A stretch of 64,000 bases of DNA, taken from positions 496,001 to 560,000 of the forward strand of contig JALNQF010000009.1 of NCBI GenBank assembly GCA_028456385.1, read 5' to 3'. The translations under genes and the position numbers were made by a program. This stretch comes from Ophiosphaerella korrae (lineage: Eukaryota; Ascomycota; Dothideomycetes; Pleosporales; Phaeosphaeriaceae). Shown here in pieces: positions 9,738 through 20,072 of this stretch. The notes beneath the pieces are model-generated. The model was given only the letters and a program-made list of their open reading frames with translations. It ran no database searches and was not told where the DNA came from. How positions within the stretch are numbered: the stretch's first letter is position 1; each line of letters opens with the position of its first letter.

Positions 9738-12620
9738 CGTGGAATGAGTTGAGCGTAACTACTCAGAGAGTTGAAGATAAAAGTTTCAAGGCAAGCTGGT
9801 AATATAGCCCATGGGGTGCCCCACTCGCCAGAACTGCTCCCTTCATTGCCGTATATTGTAGGTAGAGACAAAGACTGGGATGCTGATTTGCGACTTCATT
9901 TGCACTCCTTATAGCCGGCAGAATACCCGCACGAGTACAATCAAAACCCATGTCCCAACAATTTTAGGAGCTTAAAGATATCAACATCCTTTTCTGAAAT
10001 CTGTTGAGATAATTCCTTCGACCACCAACTAAAGAGATGTGGACACGGCAACTATGCTTGTTTGCGATGAAAAGGCGTTTTAGTGCAGTAGCAAAACCAA
10101 AGTGCAACAGCATAGTGACTACACCGCGATAGGTTGCAGTACTAGAAATTTAAAATCATGAGTCGGTCGTCCGTTCCGAATGCTACCCTGCTTCGAAACT
10201 TAAATCTTGAAATAGCCAGAGCCGTCACTTTGCTAGTAATGAACTTGGACATTGTAGCTGTCTCCTTCCTTCGCCTGACTTGCAATAGAGACCCCAAGTC
10301 GAAAGCTACAAGTCAACTCCACCTCAAACGGCACACCATTCAATTCTCTCCCTCTTGCGGAACCCCAACCTCAAAAATTTGGCGTTGAGTCAACGACATA
10401 ACCTGGCCCAAGTCCACTGTTAATTTCCCAGTGAGCATGGTAACTATAACCTCAGTCCCGATCATTTCGAACGCCACCGAAAAAATGGAATGAACCGGCA
10501 CCATCGACAACCCCAACAGTACTATTTTTATGCGTTGTGTATCCGAGAGCTTCCACATAATCTATATCCAGCCGAGGTTTCACTTCTTATACGCAAGATA
10601 ATCTAGACTTTTCCCATAATCAGATTTTTCATGTCGAACCTACCAACCTATTGCACTCTCCTTTTACTTACCGCTGTCTGCGTATAGTTTGTACCCCCAG
10701 GACCGCGCATAATCATGTTCTATACTTACTACATCTTTGACAAGCTGCAGTGATATTTATATGCATTACTATACCCCCCACTTGGTTTTCGCAGGGTGTA
10801 CTGTTCTTTACCGGTGCCTTATCACAATAATCCGTAATTTGCTTTTCTGTGTACAAATATAGAGGTACTACCTCACACCCTGTAAACTTCATCTTTTGCA
10901 TTGTGTATTTATATATAGTTTTTACTAAAAGAAATATAATCAACATTATTCGAATACAACGCTGAAAACAAGGTAAGTTTACATCGTATCTACTATTAGG
11001 CTTTAATAGGACCTGACTCTATAAACTAATACTAGGTGATACCTAGAGCTGCCGATTTGGAGCTAGTACTCTTTAAACACTTAATTATACTCAAGTAATA
11101 ACGAGAGGGCTGCGTACATCTTGCTTAGATAAAAGGGGACTAACCTATAGAGACATTCGGCAATCCGCGAGTTGTAAAGCCTGAATGGATAGAGGTAGAA
11201 TAAATGATGACGAGGAGCCCAGTTAGTAGACCAAACCTACAGACTAGAGTCGCTTAACACTAGTTCCGCCAATATCGTTCTCCCAAGCAAAAATCGTAGT
11301 ATGACTCACTAGAGGTAGTCGAAAATAGACGCACACGCACTATCGAGGGATATACAGCCTAGAAAGTATAAAAGATGAGGCTGATAAACGGTACATGCCA
11401 GCCTCCGCCCGTTGGCGCCCGGATCCCAATAAGACTCGCACTATCGATGTATATCCGCTGCCCGCTCGAATATTGCTCGTTACATTTCGATGGGGCATTT
11501 GCCTGAAATTCCGCGCCGTGATTGGAGTACGGTACGATTACGATTGCGGGGGACAACAGCTCGACTGTATAGTCAGATGGTATGGGATTGAGTGAACCTG
11601 TATGATGCTTAAATTCAGCCTTATGATGTCCCTCCGTCCTTCACCGGTCGTCAGCCATCCACCCTTCTGAGCAACCCGGGGGCCTAATCAGGATAACAAG
11701 TTTGATCCCTCAGCTACATATGCTAGAAGGCAATACATATTGTGGTGTAGTAGAACCGCACGTGATCGGGGAGGCTTAGGTCAGCCTTGCGGCTCTGCAT
11801 GGGCTCCGAGTAAGATCGGATGGAGTAGATAGCCACCGACACCAACTCGTCAAGTAGCTACTCAACCCATATATTTCGACTCACCTCACCGACTGCGGGT
11901 CGGCACCTGCTCCCTACTTCTACGCGCATCCTAGTATGCCACAATATGCACACAACTGGCAGGGGTAGCTAACAAGCTGACAGTAACCACCGAGCTCTTA
12001 CCCTAATCGAATAGTAGTCAGTTCCTTAGTTGAGGAGGCGGTAATAGTAGTAGTGCAGTTTTATTGCGGCCGTCAACCGGTCCAGGAAGTAAGACACTAC
12101 TTGGCCCTAGTCCATAGTCATCTTATCCTTGTTCGAGAGTAAGCGCTGCTCGTCCGACTCTTTCTACCGTTTGTTTGTTTATTGGCAGAAGCATATATCG
12201 TCTTTACTGAACCTTGGCTTATTGCCAGTAGCATGAGGTCTGTATTACTATATTAGTATCCCAATAACAGCTATAAGTCTAGCGATACCAGGGTTATTCG
12301 ATAACTTGACCTCTCTCACTAATAATAATAGGGTCTGTCTATAATTTTTGTTAGTACTACCTCTAGCCTTTTTTACTGGTGATAATGTTCATATGGGGCA
12401 ATACTAAGTCGCGCTATCCGTTTTGGGCCTCAACAGTTAACGGGTTTGGGATGACGTTACATTTCAATATCCTCGCTATCCTAAGGATAGCCCTTTTGCT
12501 TTCTTCTGTTTGAAGTCTTAATGAAGCCCCAACGCACCTAAGTTATCTTGTTTTTGGGTTAGATAATATTAAAATAGACTAATCTGTGAGTAATAATTTG
12601 CTCTTTACCTATACTTCTTC
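9738..12620. other. Long intergenic region, one repeat copy, no gene recognised
   Basis: Short open stretches occur on both strands (for example 10158-10388 + and 10340-10558 -), but none has a domain signature or supporting splice pattern. It contains the second copy of the inverted repeat (11735-11870) and a 17-bp perfect palindrome at 12475-12491. Composition becomes more AT-rich towards 12300. Confidence 0.6.
11735..11870 (-). repeat. Dispersed inverted repeat, right copy (~136 bp)
   Basis: Reverse-complement partner of 8872-9004. Reading this strand backwards gives the same order of blocks: ATGG-TT-AG, CGAGTTGGTGTCGGTG, GGAGCC, GCAGAGCCGCAAGGCTGAC, CGATCACGTGC, CACAATAT. No terminal TSD could be identified. 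Confidence 0.75.
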
Positions 12621-15128
12621 TTATTTTGGTGGTTCCTGCCCTTTCAATCGTCTGTACAAAAACTCTATCCTCCTTCGAGCTGCATACGAGCTGTAGCTTC
12701 CTACCCCATGCGCCCCGCCCGGGACAAATAAAAAGTCATAATCCTTCTCCGCAACATTCAAGGCGTTAACAACCTGCATGGTACTTGCCGGGTCAACATT
12801 GGTATCTAACTCGCCGACAATAAGCATTAAGCTCCCCTTTAAGTTCCTTGCGTTCACAACATTTGAGCTGTCCTCATAGCTCTGGTCAACGGGGTATCCC
12901 ATCCATGCCTCATTCCACCACAATTTATCCATTCGATTGTCGTGGCATCCGCAGTCTGCGACGGCGGCGCTGTAGAAGTCGTTGTGGAAGAGAAGAGCGC
13001 CCATGGCGTTCTGGCCACCCGCAGAGCCACCATAAATACCGACGCGGTCGAGATCTATCCACGGGCGCGTGGAGGCCGCGGCTTTCATCCAAGCAATGCG
13101 ATCAGGGAAGCCGGCATCTTTGAGGTTCTTATGACAGACGTCATGGAAGGCCTTAGAGCGCCAGTTCGTTCCCATGCCGTCAATGAGAACCACAATGAAG
13201 CCCTGATTTGCGAGCCGGTGCGCTTCAGTATTCATCGAATACTCCTTTGGCACATAGAAGTCTTGGGGTCCGGCGTAGATCTTCTCGATAACGGGGTACT
13301 TTGTGTTGTTGTCCATTCCCATAGGACGGAAAATGAGACCATGGATTTGTGTAGAGCCATCTCTCCCAGGTGCCGCGAAGCGCTCGGGAATGGGCCAGAG
13401 GATCCAGTCTAGATTGCCCTCCTCGACAATACTGGTCTCATTACCGGTTTCTGCATCGCGCGTGACGGTCTTTGCAGCCATGTCCATACGCGACCAAGTG
13501 TCTACAAATGTCTTGCGGTCTGGACTAAATGACCATGTGTGTGAGCCATCGCCCTTGGTCAAGATCTTGAAGCCGGACCCGTCGAAATTTACGCGCGCTA
13601 AGTGGGCGTAGTACGGGTCCTGGCCTGGCACGGCGCCGAACACTTTGATCCAAATCCGCCGTGCAGATTCATCCACGTAGTCTACTGACCGCACTACCCA
13701 CTCTCCTTTCGTGATCTGATTTTTCACTAGCCCGCTCTTAGCATCATAGAGATAAAGGTGGTTCCATCCATCGCGCTCGCTAGCCCATATTATCTCAGTC
13801 GAATTTGGACTGTGGATCTCTTGGTACCTTAACTTTTGCGAGTAGTCGATGAATGTTCTGCTTGTTTCTTCGATCACGGATCGTACCAGTCCCTGAGTAT
13901 TCATACCAATTACACGTAGGACCTGATGGCCCCGCTGATTGAATAAGAAGCGGAATTCGTCCCCTTTCACATTCCACCCGTTCCCTGTTAAGGCATAGAT
14001 CTGGTACGGGTTCTGAAACAGCGAATCGTTTGTGGGAACTTCCCGCAAAGTCGTCAGATCGAACATTCGCGGTCGGTCGATCTGCACTCTGTCGCCAGGC
14101 TTTAGGTAAAAGAACTGCTTGAGGCGGGGCTGGAGCTGGTCTGCAGGGCTAGACTCAACCTCATAGACGATGCGTTCCTGCGCTGACGTTGATTGAAATA
14201 CAACGGCAAACTTTCTGTCCGGCGAATACCGTATATAGTCACTAAACGGGCTGTCTATTGTGCCTGTCGTCGACATCTGGGTTTCCTGCCCGGCAGCATC
14301 ACGAAACCAGACGTTGTTGTTTTTGACAAAGACATCCAAGGTATCCGTCTCATTCGCTTGGCGCCTAGAAACCTTTTCCTGAATTTCAGGCAAAGGCTTC
14401 GCAGCAGAAAGCCCATTCTCAATCACGGCTGTCTTCTTCTCGGAACCGGCCGCAAAACTGGCAATGGCCGCACCACCTTCGGTCCTTACCACTCGCCAGA
14501 CATGGCCCTCGTAGGTCTGCTGAGCTGCCTTCCGGCCGGCTCCAATATCTTGATAGTGCTTCTTTTTACCAAATTCGTCAATCCAGTACAACGATACGCT
14601 CCCCTTCGTCCGATTAATAAACATTATCGTCGTCTCCTTGGAGCTCTCAACCGGCGGGCGCTCCTGGATCAAAGGCCTCAACGTCTCACCGGCGTATCCC
14701 TCGCCAATTTCGCCTTCAAAGGTTGATAAAGTGCCGTTCTTCCATTCCCAGTTCTTCTCCCCAGCTCGAAACCTCACAGTTGTACAATCATCGATCACAT
14801 CAATCCATGTAAATGGAAGATTTGAGGCTGAGGCCTCAATCCCCTGCGTTCTCAGCGCCTGCGCCACCCTGTTGTGGTCGAATGCCGGCTGGCGCACACC
14901 GTGGTTCGGATCGACATAAATGAACGTGAAATTCTTCGGGGCGCTGTTTCTTTGGAACCAGAAAGTACTACTGTTTTGTATCCAGCGGGGCTCTAGTATC
15001 GTTACTTGCGCATTGTTGGTGCTTTGCTTGTATGTAGAAAAATCCTCCAATCCAAAGACTGGCGCCATGGATGGGAAAAAGAATATAGAAAGTGCGAAGT
15101 AGTGTAAATAGCGAATAGGTGACCCCAT
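12621..15128 (-). CDS. S9 family prolyl dipeptidyl-peptidase (DPP IV-like), secreted
   Basis: Single-exon 835-residue serine peptidase of the S9 family. It would cleave N-terminal X-Pro/X-Ala dipeptides or related bonds outside the cell or in the vacuole. A hydrophobic N terminus (LHYFALSIFFFPSMAPVFG) acts as signal peptide or anchor. Residues from about 70 to 560 show the beta-propeller DPP IV N-terminal type (SPDRKFAVVFQS, IIWASERDGWNHLYLYD). The C-terminal alpha/beta hydrolase carries the presumed triad Ser702 in IYGGSAGGQNAMG, Asp775 in GELDTNVDPAS and His807 in PGGAHGVG. The nucleophile elbow GGSAGG differs from the GWSYGG of classical DPP IV, so it belongs to a divergent S9 branch and its exact specificity is uncertain. 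Length and frame are complete and there is no intron. It is the last intact gene before the AT-rich block; its start codon is about 750 bp from the border. Confidence 0.92.
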   Translation of the reverse strand: MGSPIRYLHYFALSIFFFPSMAPVFGLEDFSTYKQSTNNAQVTILEPRWIQNSSTFWFQRNSAPKNFTFIYVDPNHGVRQPAFDHNRVAQALRTQGIEASASNLPFTWIDVIDDCTTVRFRAGEKNWEWKNGTLSTFEGEIGEGYAGETLRPLIQERPPVESSKETTIMFINRTKGSVSLYWIDEFGKKKHYQDIGAGRKAAQQTYEGHVWRVVRTEGGAAIASFAAGSEKKTAVIENGLSAAKPLPEIQEKVSRRQANETDTLDVFVKNNNVWFRDAAGQETQMSTTGTIDSPFSDYIRYSPDRKFAVVFQSTSAQERIVYEVESSPADQLQPRLKQFFYLKPGDRVQIDRPRMFDLTTLREVPTNDSLFQNPYQIYALTGNGWNVKGDEFRFLFNQRGHQVLRVIGMNTQGLVRSVIEETSRTFIDYSQKLRYQEIHSPNSTEIIWASERDGWNHLYLYDAKSGLVKNQITKGEWVVRSVDYVDESARRIWIKVFGAVPGQDPYYAHLARVNFDGSGFKILTKGDGSHTWSFSPDRKTFVDTWSRMDMAAKTVTRDAETGNETSIVEEGNLDWILWPIPERFAAPGRDGSTQIHGLIFRPMGMDNNTKYPVIEKIYAGPQDFYVPKEYSMNTEAHRLANQGFIVVLIDGMGTNWRSKAFHDVCHKNLKDAGFPDRIAWMKAAASTRPWIDLDRVGIYGGSAGGQNAMGALLFHNDFYSAAVADCGCHDNRMDKLWWNEAWMGYPVDQSYEDSSNVVNARNLKGSLMLIVGELDTNVDPASTMQVVNALNVAEKDYDFLFVPGGAHGVGSYSSYAARRRIEFLYRRLKGQEPPK

Positions 15129-15883
15129 AATTAGGTGCAGCTTGATGGATGTTACTTATTGATGTTGCTGACGCCGCTAGTAAAATATCGTATAGCGCAA
15201 GGCAACAAAAAGCGATAGCGACAGTAATACCCAATAGGAGGGAAAATCTAAATAAAATCATAAAGCAAACTATTCAAATAGATCCATGAGTACCTTTTAA
15301 TATTTTGATGTTCTTAAATGATAGAACGCCCCTGGATCTTGACCGGGGTCTGCTTTAAATTGGCGCTTCGCTAGACGTCAATGCCCACCACAAAAATAGC
15401 CACATGCTGGAGAAATAATTTCACCGACATTTATCAGTGCCCGTGCTACACGAGGTCGCTCGTCGGAGTTACTGCTAGGTTTAAAGTACTTATTGTATGC
15501 CATCAATGCAAGGTTCAAATGTTCATATCCTCACCCACGCGCTACAATTTACTACGTTATTAGCGCCAACGCCTGTTACGTTATTACCTTTCCCTTTTTC
15601 AGATGACTTATTTTCTGTCGACTTCACAAATAAAAACCTGGCTTTCCTAATTCATGCATACCGCGTTACTAAGCTCGGACACCGGGTTTTCGGCAGGCTG
15701 ATGTCATCTAACTATGGGTTTGCCAAGGATGCCATGGGCCTAACTAAGAAGAGGCACCGTAATACAGCCGATGTTTGGCCTATAGTTAGGCTAAGTTTCC
15801 TTATAGTTAAGCAGAGTTTTCTCATAGTTATTTCTTGTAAAAGTCATTCTAAACACAATAGCAAGCTTAGACGCTACATTTAG
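15129..15883. other. Transition from gene DNA to AT-rich compartment
   Basis: Promoter side of the peptidase gene followed by a short mixed region. It contains an open frame of 128 codons (15497-15883 +) with no recognisable domain. A 21-bp tandem repeat (15781-15801, 15802-15822, plus a partial copy) lies at its end. CA and TG dinucleotides are common up to about 15870 and drop abruptly after that. Confidence 0.6.
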
Positions 15884-16080
15884 CCTATTTAACCCTTTTA
15901 CTATCTTGAGAGAAGATAATATTAATAAAGATTACACACTATAAAGGAGTTAACTCTAATATCTCTTACTCTAAGCTAATATTAGTAATTTTACAACTAT
16001 AAAGACATAGTATACTACTAAACTAAGCTAAAAAGAGAGTTAATAGCTAGTTAGCTATAATAAGTAGTATAATAAGGTAA

Positions 16081-16190
16081 ACTTTACGTAAGATAGCTTT
16101 AGGAGGTGTAGTAACTAGTTAATTAAAAAGAAAGCAAATAGTAGATAGAGAGCTAACTAAGAAAGAGGTATTAAAGCTATATATACTAAG
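16081..16190 (+). repeat. ~110-bp direct repeat, copy 1
   Basis: Similar to 16734-16843 (shared AAGATAGCT, GTAGTAACTA, AAATAGTAGATAGA, AAGCTATATATACTA). Copy 1 is followed at once by an LTR start (TGTTATAGTAG), copy 2 by a hairpin. Confidence 0.6.
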
Positions 16191-16430
16191 TGTTATAGTA
16201 GTAACAAGAGAACTATAGTTAGAACTAATTAGCTTTATATTAGAAGGACTAGATTAATATAATCTATAGGTATACAAACTCGATTAGGAAATAACGTATA
16301 ATTAGGACACATAAGAGTAATCTATAATCTATAGATTTTAGTAATAGTAGATTATAGATTAAGCTAAGTATATAGTACTAAGGATATATATTATTAAAAT
16401 AGTATTAGTAATTTAATCTCTAACTAAGAG
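16191..16430 (+). repeat. Partial LTR related to the R4-type LTR
   Basis: Starts TGTTATAGTAGTAACAAGAG and contains the GAACTATAG, ATAATTAGGACAC and TAATCTATAATCTATAG blocks found in the R4 LTR. The right half fades out, so this is a truncated or solo LTR; its right end is approximate. Confidence 0.6.
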
Positions 16431-16733
16431 TAATAATATATTATAGTAGAAAAATAGTACTAAGAAAAAGATTATACGATCTTAAGATTACCTACTAAGG
16501 TAATTAGGTACTAAATTATTAGTCTTACTAATCTTTAAGTATATAGAGTTAATTATACCTAGCTTTATACTTAGATAGTAGTTTAATTAACTTCTTAGTT
16601 ATATAAAGATTATTCTTTATACTTCTATTTTCTATTATAGTTATAAGTTTAGTACTTTAAGACTATAGATTAGATTCTCTCTATATAATCTTACTTACTA
16701 AGAGCTAAAAGAATAATTATTCTTATAAGATAG

Positions 16734-16843
16734 ACTTTATACAAGATAGCTCTAGGAAGTATAGTAACTAATAGATTAAAAAGAAGTAAATAGTAGATAG
16801 AAAGCTAACTAAGAGAGAAGTATCGAAGCTATATATACTAGGT
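16734..16843 (+). repeat. ~110-bp direct repeat, copy 2
   Basis: Second copy of the segment at 16081-16190, differing mostly by transitions. Confidence 0.6.
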
Positions 16844-16873
16844 AACTACTTAGTAAGTAAAGTAGTTACCTAG
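16838..16873. repeat. Perfect hairpin, 14-bp arms
   Basis: CTAGGTAACTACTT, 8-bp loop, then its exact reverse complement. Perfect pairing inside heavily mutated DNA suggests a transposon end or simply a coincidence of low complexity. Confidence 0.6.
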
Positions 16874-17589
16874 TAGCTAGTAAATCTTATAGCTAAGAGA
16901 GTATATTAGTAAGTTTACTTAATACTCCTTTATACGTCTCTCTCCTCTAAAAAATTAAATCCTTAGAGCTAAAATAAAAGCTTATACTAGACTATTACTA
17001 TAGTAGATAGTAGATAGCTTTAGTATAGGCTAAGAAAGTTAATTTAAAAGAGAGTTTAAATTAAGTTAGTTAAGTTTAACTAGTTTAATATAAGTATAGA
17101 GCTAAAGTTTTTATAGATTTTAGTAAGATTTTTAATTTTATATAACTTCTATATATAAAATATATTAACTATAAACTCTTTTCTACTACTTTAACTCTAT
17201 AATAATAAAATTAAACTTAAAAGTAGTTATAGCTACTATATAAAGAGTAAAACTTTTATAAAAATAGTAAATATTTACGTAATTTACTAGATAAAAAGCC
17301 TTATATAAATAAAGTATACTATATAAGTAGGTCTTTATTATAAAGCCTCTAGGTAACTAGTATTTAAGTAGTATTATAGCTATTAGGTACTAGGCTTTTT
17401 TTTTAAAAAAAGGCGCCCTAAGTATAAAGTACTTATATTAATTTAGTATAAAGAACTAAAGCTATCTATAAGCTAGGCTTAGTAGGCTTAGGCCTTTTTA
17501 GTATTAAGAAACTAGCTAGGAAGTATATATAGTATAAGTAGTATTAGCTACTTAAAGTTATAAAAGTAATACTAAAAAACTATATTATA

Positions 17590-18617
17590 CTTAGTAAATT
17601 CTTCTACTAGTTTTTAAGTAGGCTTTAGATAGATTATTTACTAAACTAAGTACTACTATCTTATATTTTTTCTACGTAATTTATACTTTATATTTATAAT
17701 AGCTTTTATAAAATATTTAGTATAAATACTATTAGATTTATCTTGTATAAAGATAGGCTCTAGCTAAAGTAAGTTTTAATCTAGTAAGAGCTTCTAGTAT
17801 TTATAGCGTAAAAGTCTAGAGTAAAATACTAGAAATATACTATTATTAGTTAAATTAAGTAAAAAGTTAAGCTTATAAGTATATCTATTATAAATTATTC
17901 TAGCTATAAGATAAAGTCTTACTTATTAGTAGTTTAGTTTTTTAGTAAGTTTAAGTATATTCTAGTAGTATATACTAATATAAACTAGTTCTCTAAGTTT
18001 ATATACTAAGCTACTATATTAAGTAATATTAACTTATATAAGCTATACGTATTATACTATAAAGTTACTATATACTATAAGTAGTTTATCTACTTAGATA
18101 TATTATTTATATTAAGAGAAGTTAAGTAGTTAATTATTTTTACTAGAGTAAATCTTACTATATAGGTAATAGCTTAAGTTTACTAAAAATAAAGTAATTT
18201 TTATAAAAGTATAAACTATATTATTAGCTTAAAATTTAGCTATATATAGCTAAGATACTTAGTTATTATATACGTAATTTATATATTACTTTAGATATAT
18301 TTCTAGTAATTAATTAGCTTACTTTATTTAGCTATTAGTTTTAAAGTAGTATATAGTAGAAATCTTTTATAAAATATAAAGTAATAAGTTTATATAGCTT
18401 TAAAATTAGTAAATAAATATTAATTTTTTATTTAAAATAATATTAAAAGAGATAATATTAAGCTTAAATATAGTTATAAAGTAGTTAATAGCTTTTTTTA
18501 GCTTTAAAGTTTTATAAAAAAAGAAATAGTAGTACTTTATTAAATAGTAGTATATAACTAGAATATACTTATAAGTTTTTTTATTTATCTTATAAATTAT
18601 ATATTATAGGTAATATA
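17590..18617 (-). pseudogene. Second-family chromovirus: integrase C-terminal part and chromodomain, RIP-dead
   Basis: Minus-strand remnant of a Ty3/gypsy element clearly different from R1-R6. Reading stops as Gln or Trp, as expected after RIP, gives an integrase stretch at about 18180-18370 (a QANQLLEIYLKQYINY-like block and an FQANNIVYT-like block). Next, at about 17850-18050, is the LIARIIYNR-TYKLNF post-core region, and at about 17590-17720 a chromodomain (QYLVQ..NYL.PT...VEEF). Reverse transcriptase and everything upstream are missing, because the sequence is replaced at 18618 by the MITE and then by an unrelated element. No intact frame. Confidence 0.7.
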
Positions 18618-19043
18618 GTTAGTAAGCGAATTACGCGCGTAAGGAAGTTGTATACCCTAAAATATACTAAAAAAGTTAAAAAACAGCCTCTTAAATCTTA
18701 ATAATAGCTTTGTAAAATAAACTAAAAACGTAAGTATAGCCTTATATATATATATTATTAGTCTATCTTAAATTTTTAAGCTTTATAAGTTCTATTATTC
18801 CTAAGATATAATATTTTAGCTCCTAATTTTCTAGATTTTTTAATTATCTAACTTTATCTTAAGAACTACTTAATATATTCTTTTTAAACTTAAGTATTAG
18901 TCTTAAAATAGGTATACAAAGTTTATATAAGGATTTTAGTTTATTTTATAGAGTTATTATTAAGATCTAAGAAGCTATTTTTTAACTTTTTTAGTATATT
19001 TTAGGGTACGCGACTTACTTACGTACGTAACTCGCTTACTAAC
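18618..19043. mobile_element. MITE with ~110-bp terminal inverted repeats, TA target duplication
   Basis: Left arm 18618-18727 is the inverse of right arm 18934-19043; both start GTTAGTAAGCGA and carry ACCCTAAAATATACTAAAAA. A TA dinucleotide flanks both ends (18616-18617 and 19044-19045), as in Tc1/mariner-type insertions. The ~205-bp centre has no frame. Arm differences are mostly transitions. The two flanks belong to different retroelements, so the junction may be a recombination product and not a simple insertion. Confidence 0.75.
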
Positions 19044-19045
19044 TA

Positions 19046-19631
19046 CGTTATAAGTAATAGTTTATATTTAAATATAATACCTATAATATCTTAGGGAATA
19101 CTAGATATTCTAGATTTATTCTCTTATTATCTCCTACCTAGTACTTATCTATACTAGGTCTTGTTATTATTAAGATATAGTATACTACTAGTATATATAG
19201 TATATAGGCTTTATTAATCTATTATATTTTTCTTATAAGATACTACTACTCTCTTTATATAAGTATTTTTCTTACTATAACTATATATTATTCTATTTAT
19301 TATTAGAATATTATAAACTTTTTTATTCTAAGATTATATTCTCTTTAGTTTTTATATACTTCTTCTATACTTATAACTAGTAAGTATTTCTAAACGAATT
19401 TCTATTCTTTATTTTATTCCTCTATATTTATTATTATATAGCTATTATAACTATATATATTTAGCTAGGTATATTCTATACTTCTTATATTAATTTATCT
19501 CTTATCTCTTTATAGTCTTTTAGAGGAGACTATAGTAGTTTCTTTATCTAGTACTAGTCTTTTAGTTTAGACTAATAGTATCTAAGGCTCTTTCTTTTTT
19601 AAGTCTTCTATTAGTAGGTCTATTATATAAG
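19046..19631 (-). pseudogene. R0a internal fragment (gag-protease region), left of R1
   Basis: Collinear with R5 at about 50,470-51,060 and R4 at about 42,070-42,650, minus strand. It continues on the other side of R1 at 54684 (the same sentence of sequence split as TCTATTA...TAAG / ATAGGCTAT...). No open frame; heavily RIP-mutated. Confidence 0.75.
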
Positions 19632-20072
19632 TGTTATAGCTATAACAAAAGAAAGCTAATTAGAGCTAATTAGCCCTACTATAGATAACAACAACGCATA
19701 TAACCTATAGGGTAATAAACTTAATTAGAAAACTAACTACAATAAGGACACGTAATAAATTCGCAATTCGCTATCTTAGTAAATATAAAGTATAAATTTA
19801 AGTACGTAATAAATTTACAATTTACGATCTTAGCAAATATAAAGTATAAAGCTAGCTAAAAAGTATAAGTATATAGTTAGTAGTAACGCGTATTATTAGG
19901 ATACTATTAGTAATTTAATTATTAACTATAAGCGATAATACTAAGATAGTTACAAAATATCTTCTATTATTTATAGCCTATTATAGATTACTATATAAGC
20001 TTTTACTATTACTTTATAATCTACTAATACTTTTTAGACTATTAGGAAGTTAACTCTAGTAAGCTAGTAACA
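19632..20072 (+). repeat. R1 5' LTR (441 bp)
   Basis: Pairs with 54243-54683. Contains a 54-bp tandem duplication (units starting at 19750 and 19804, ACGTAATAAAT...AAATATAAAGTA), shared with the R6 LTR but absent from R2-R5. Confidence 0.88.

Larger units (their letters stand above)
15884..17590. repeat. RIP-mutated repeat DNA, family mostly unassigned
   Basis: Very AT-rich with almost no CpA/TpG. It holds two diverged copies of a ~110-bp segment (16081-16190 and 16734-16843), a partial LTR (16191 to about 16430) and a long hairpin (16838-16873). The part next to 17590 probably belongs to the 3' end of the chromovirus to its right. No coding signal is otherwise visible. Confidence 0.6.

Noticed and set aside
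12475..12491. 17-bp perfect palindrome (GCTATCCTAAGGATAGC)
   Set aside because: No associated element, operator or homing site could be named; single occurrence.
12848..14919. Several plus-strand open frames of 90-177 codons
   Set aside because: All lie antisense to the intact S9 peptidase and follow its codon structure.
15497..15883. 128-codon open frame at the compartment border
   Set aside because: Composition is biased, it contains a tandem repeat and no family resemblance; not supported as a gene.
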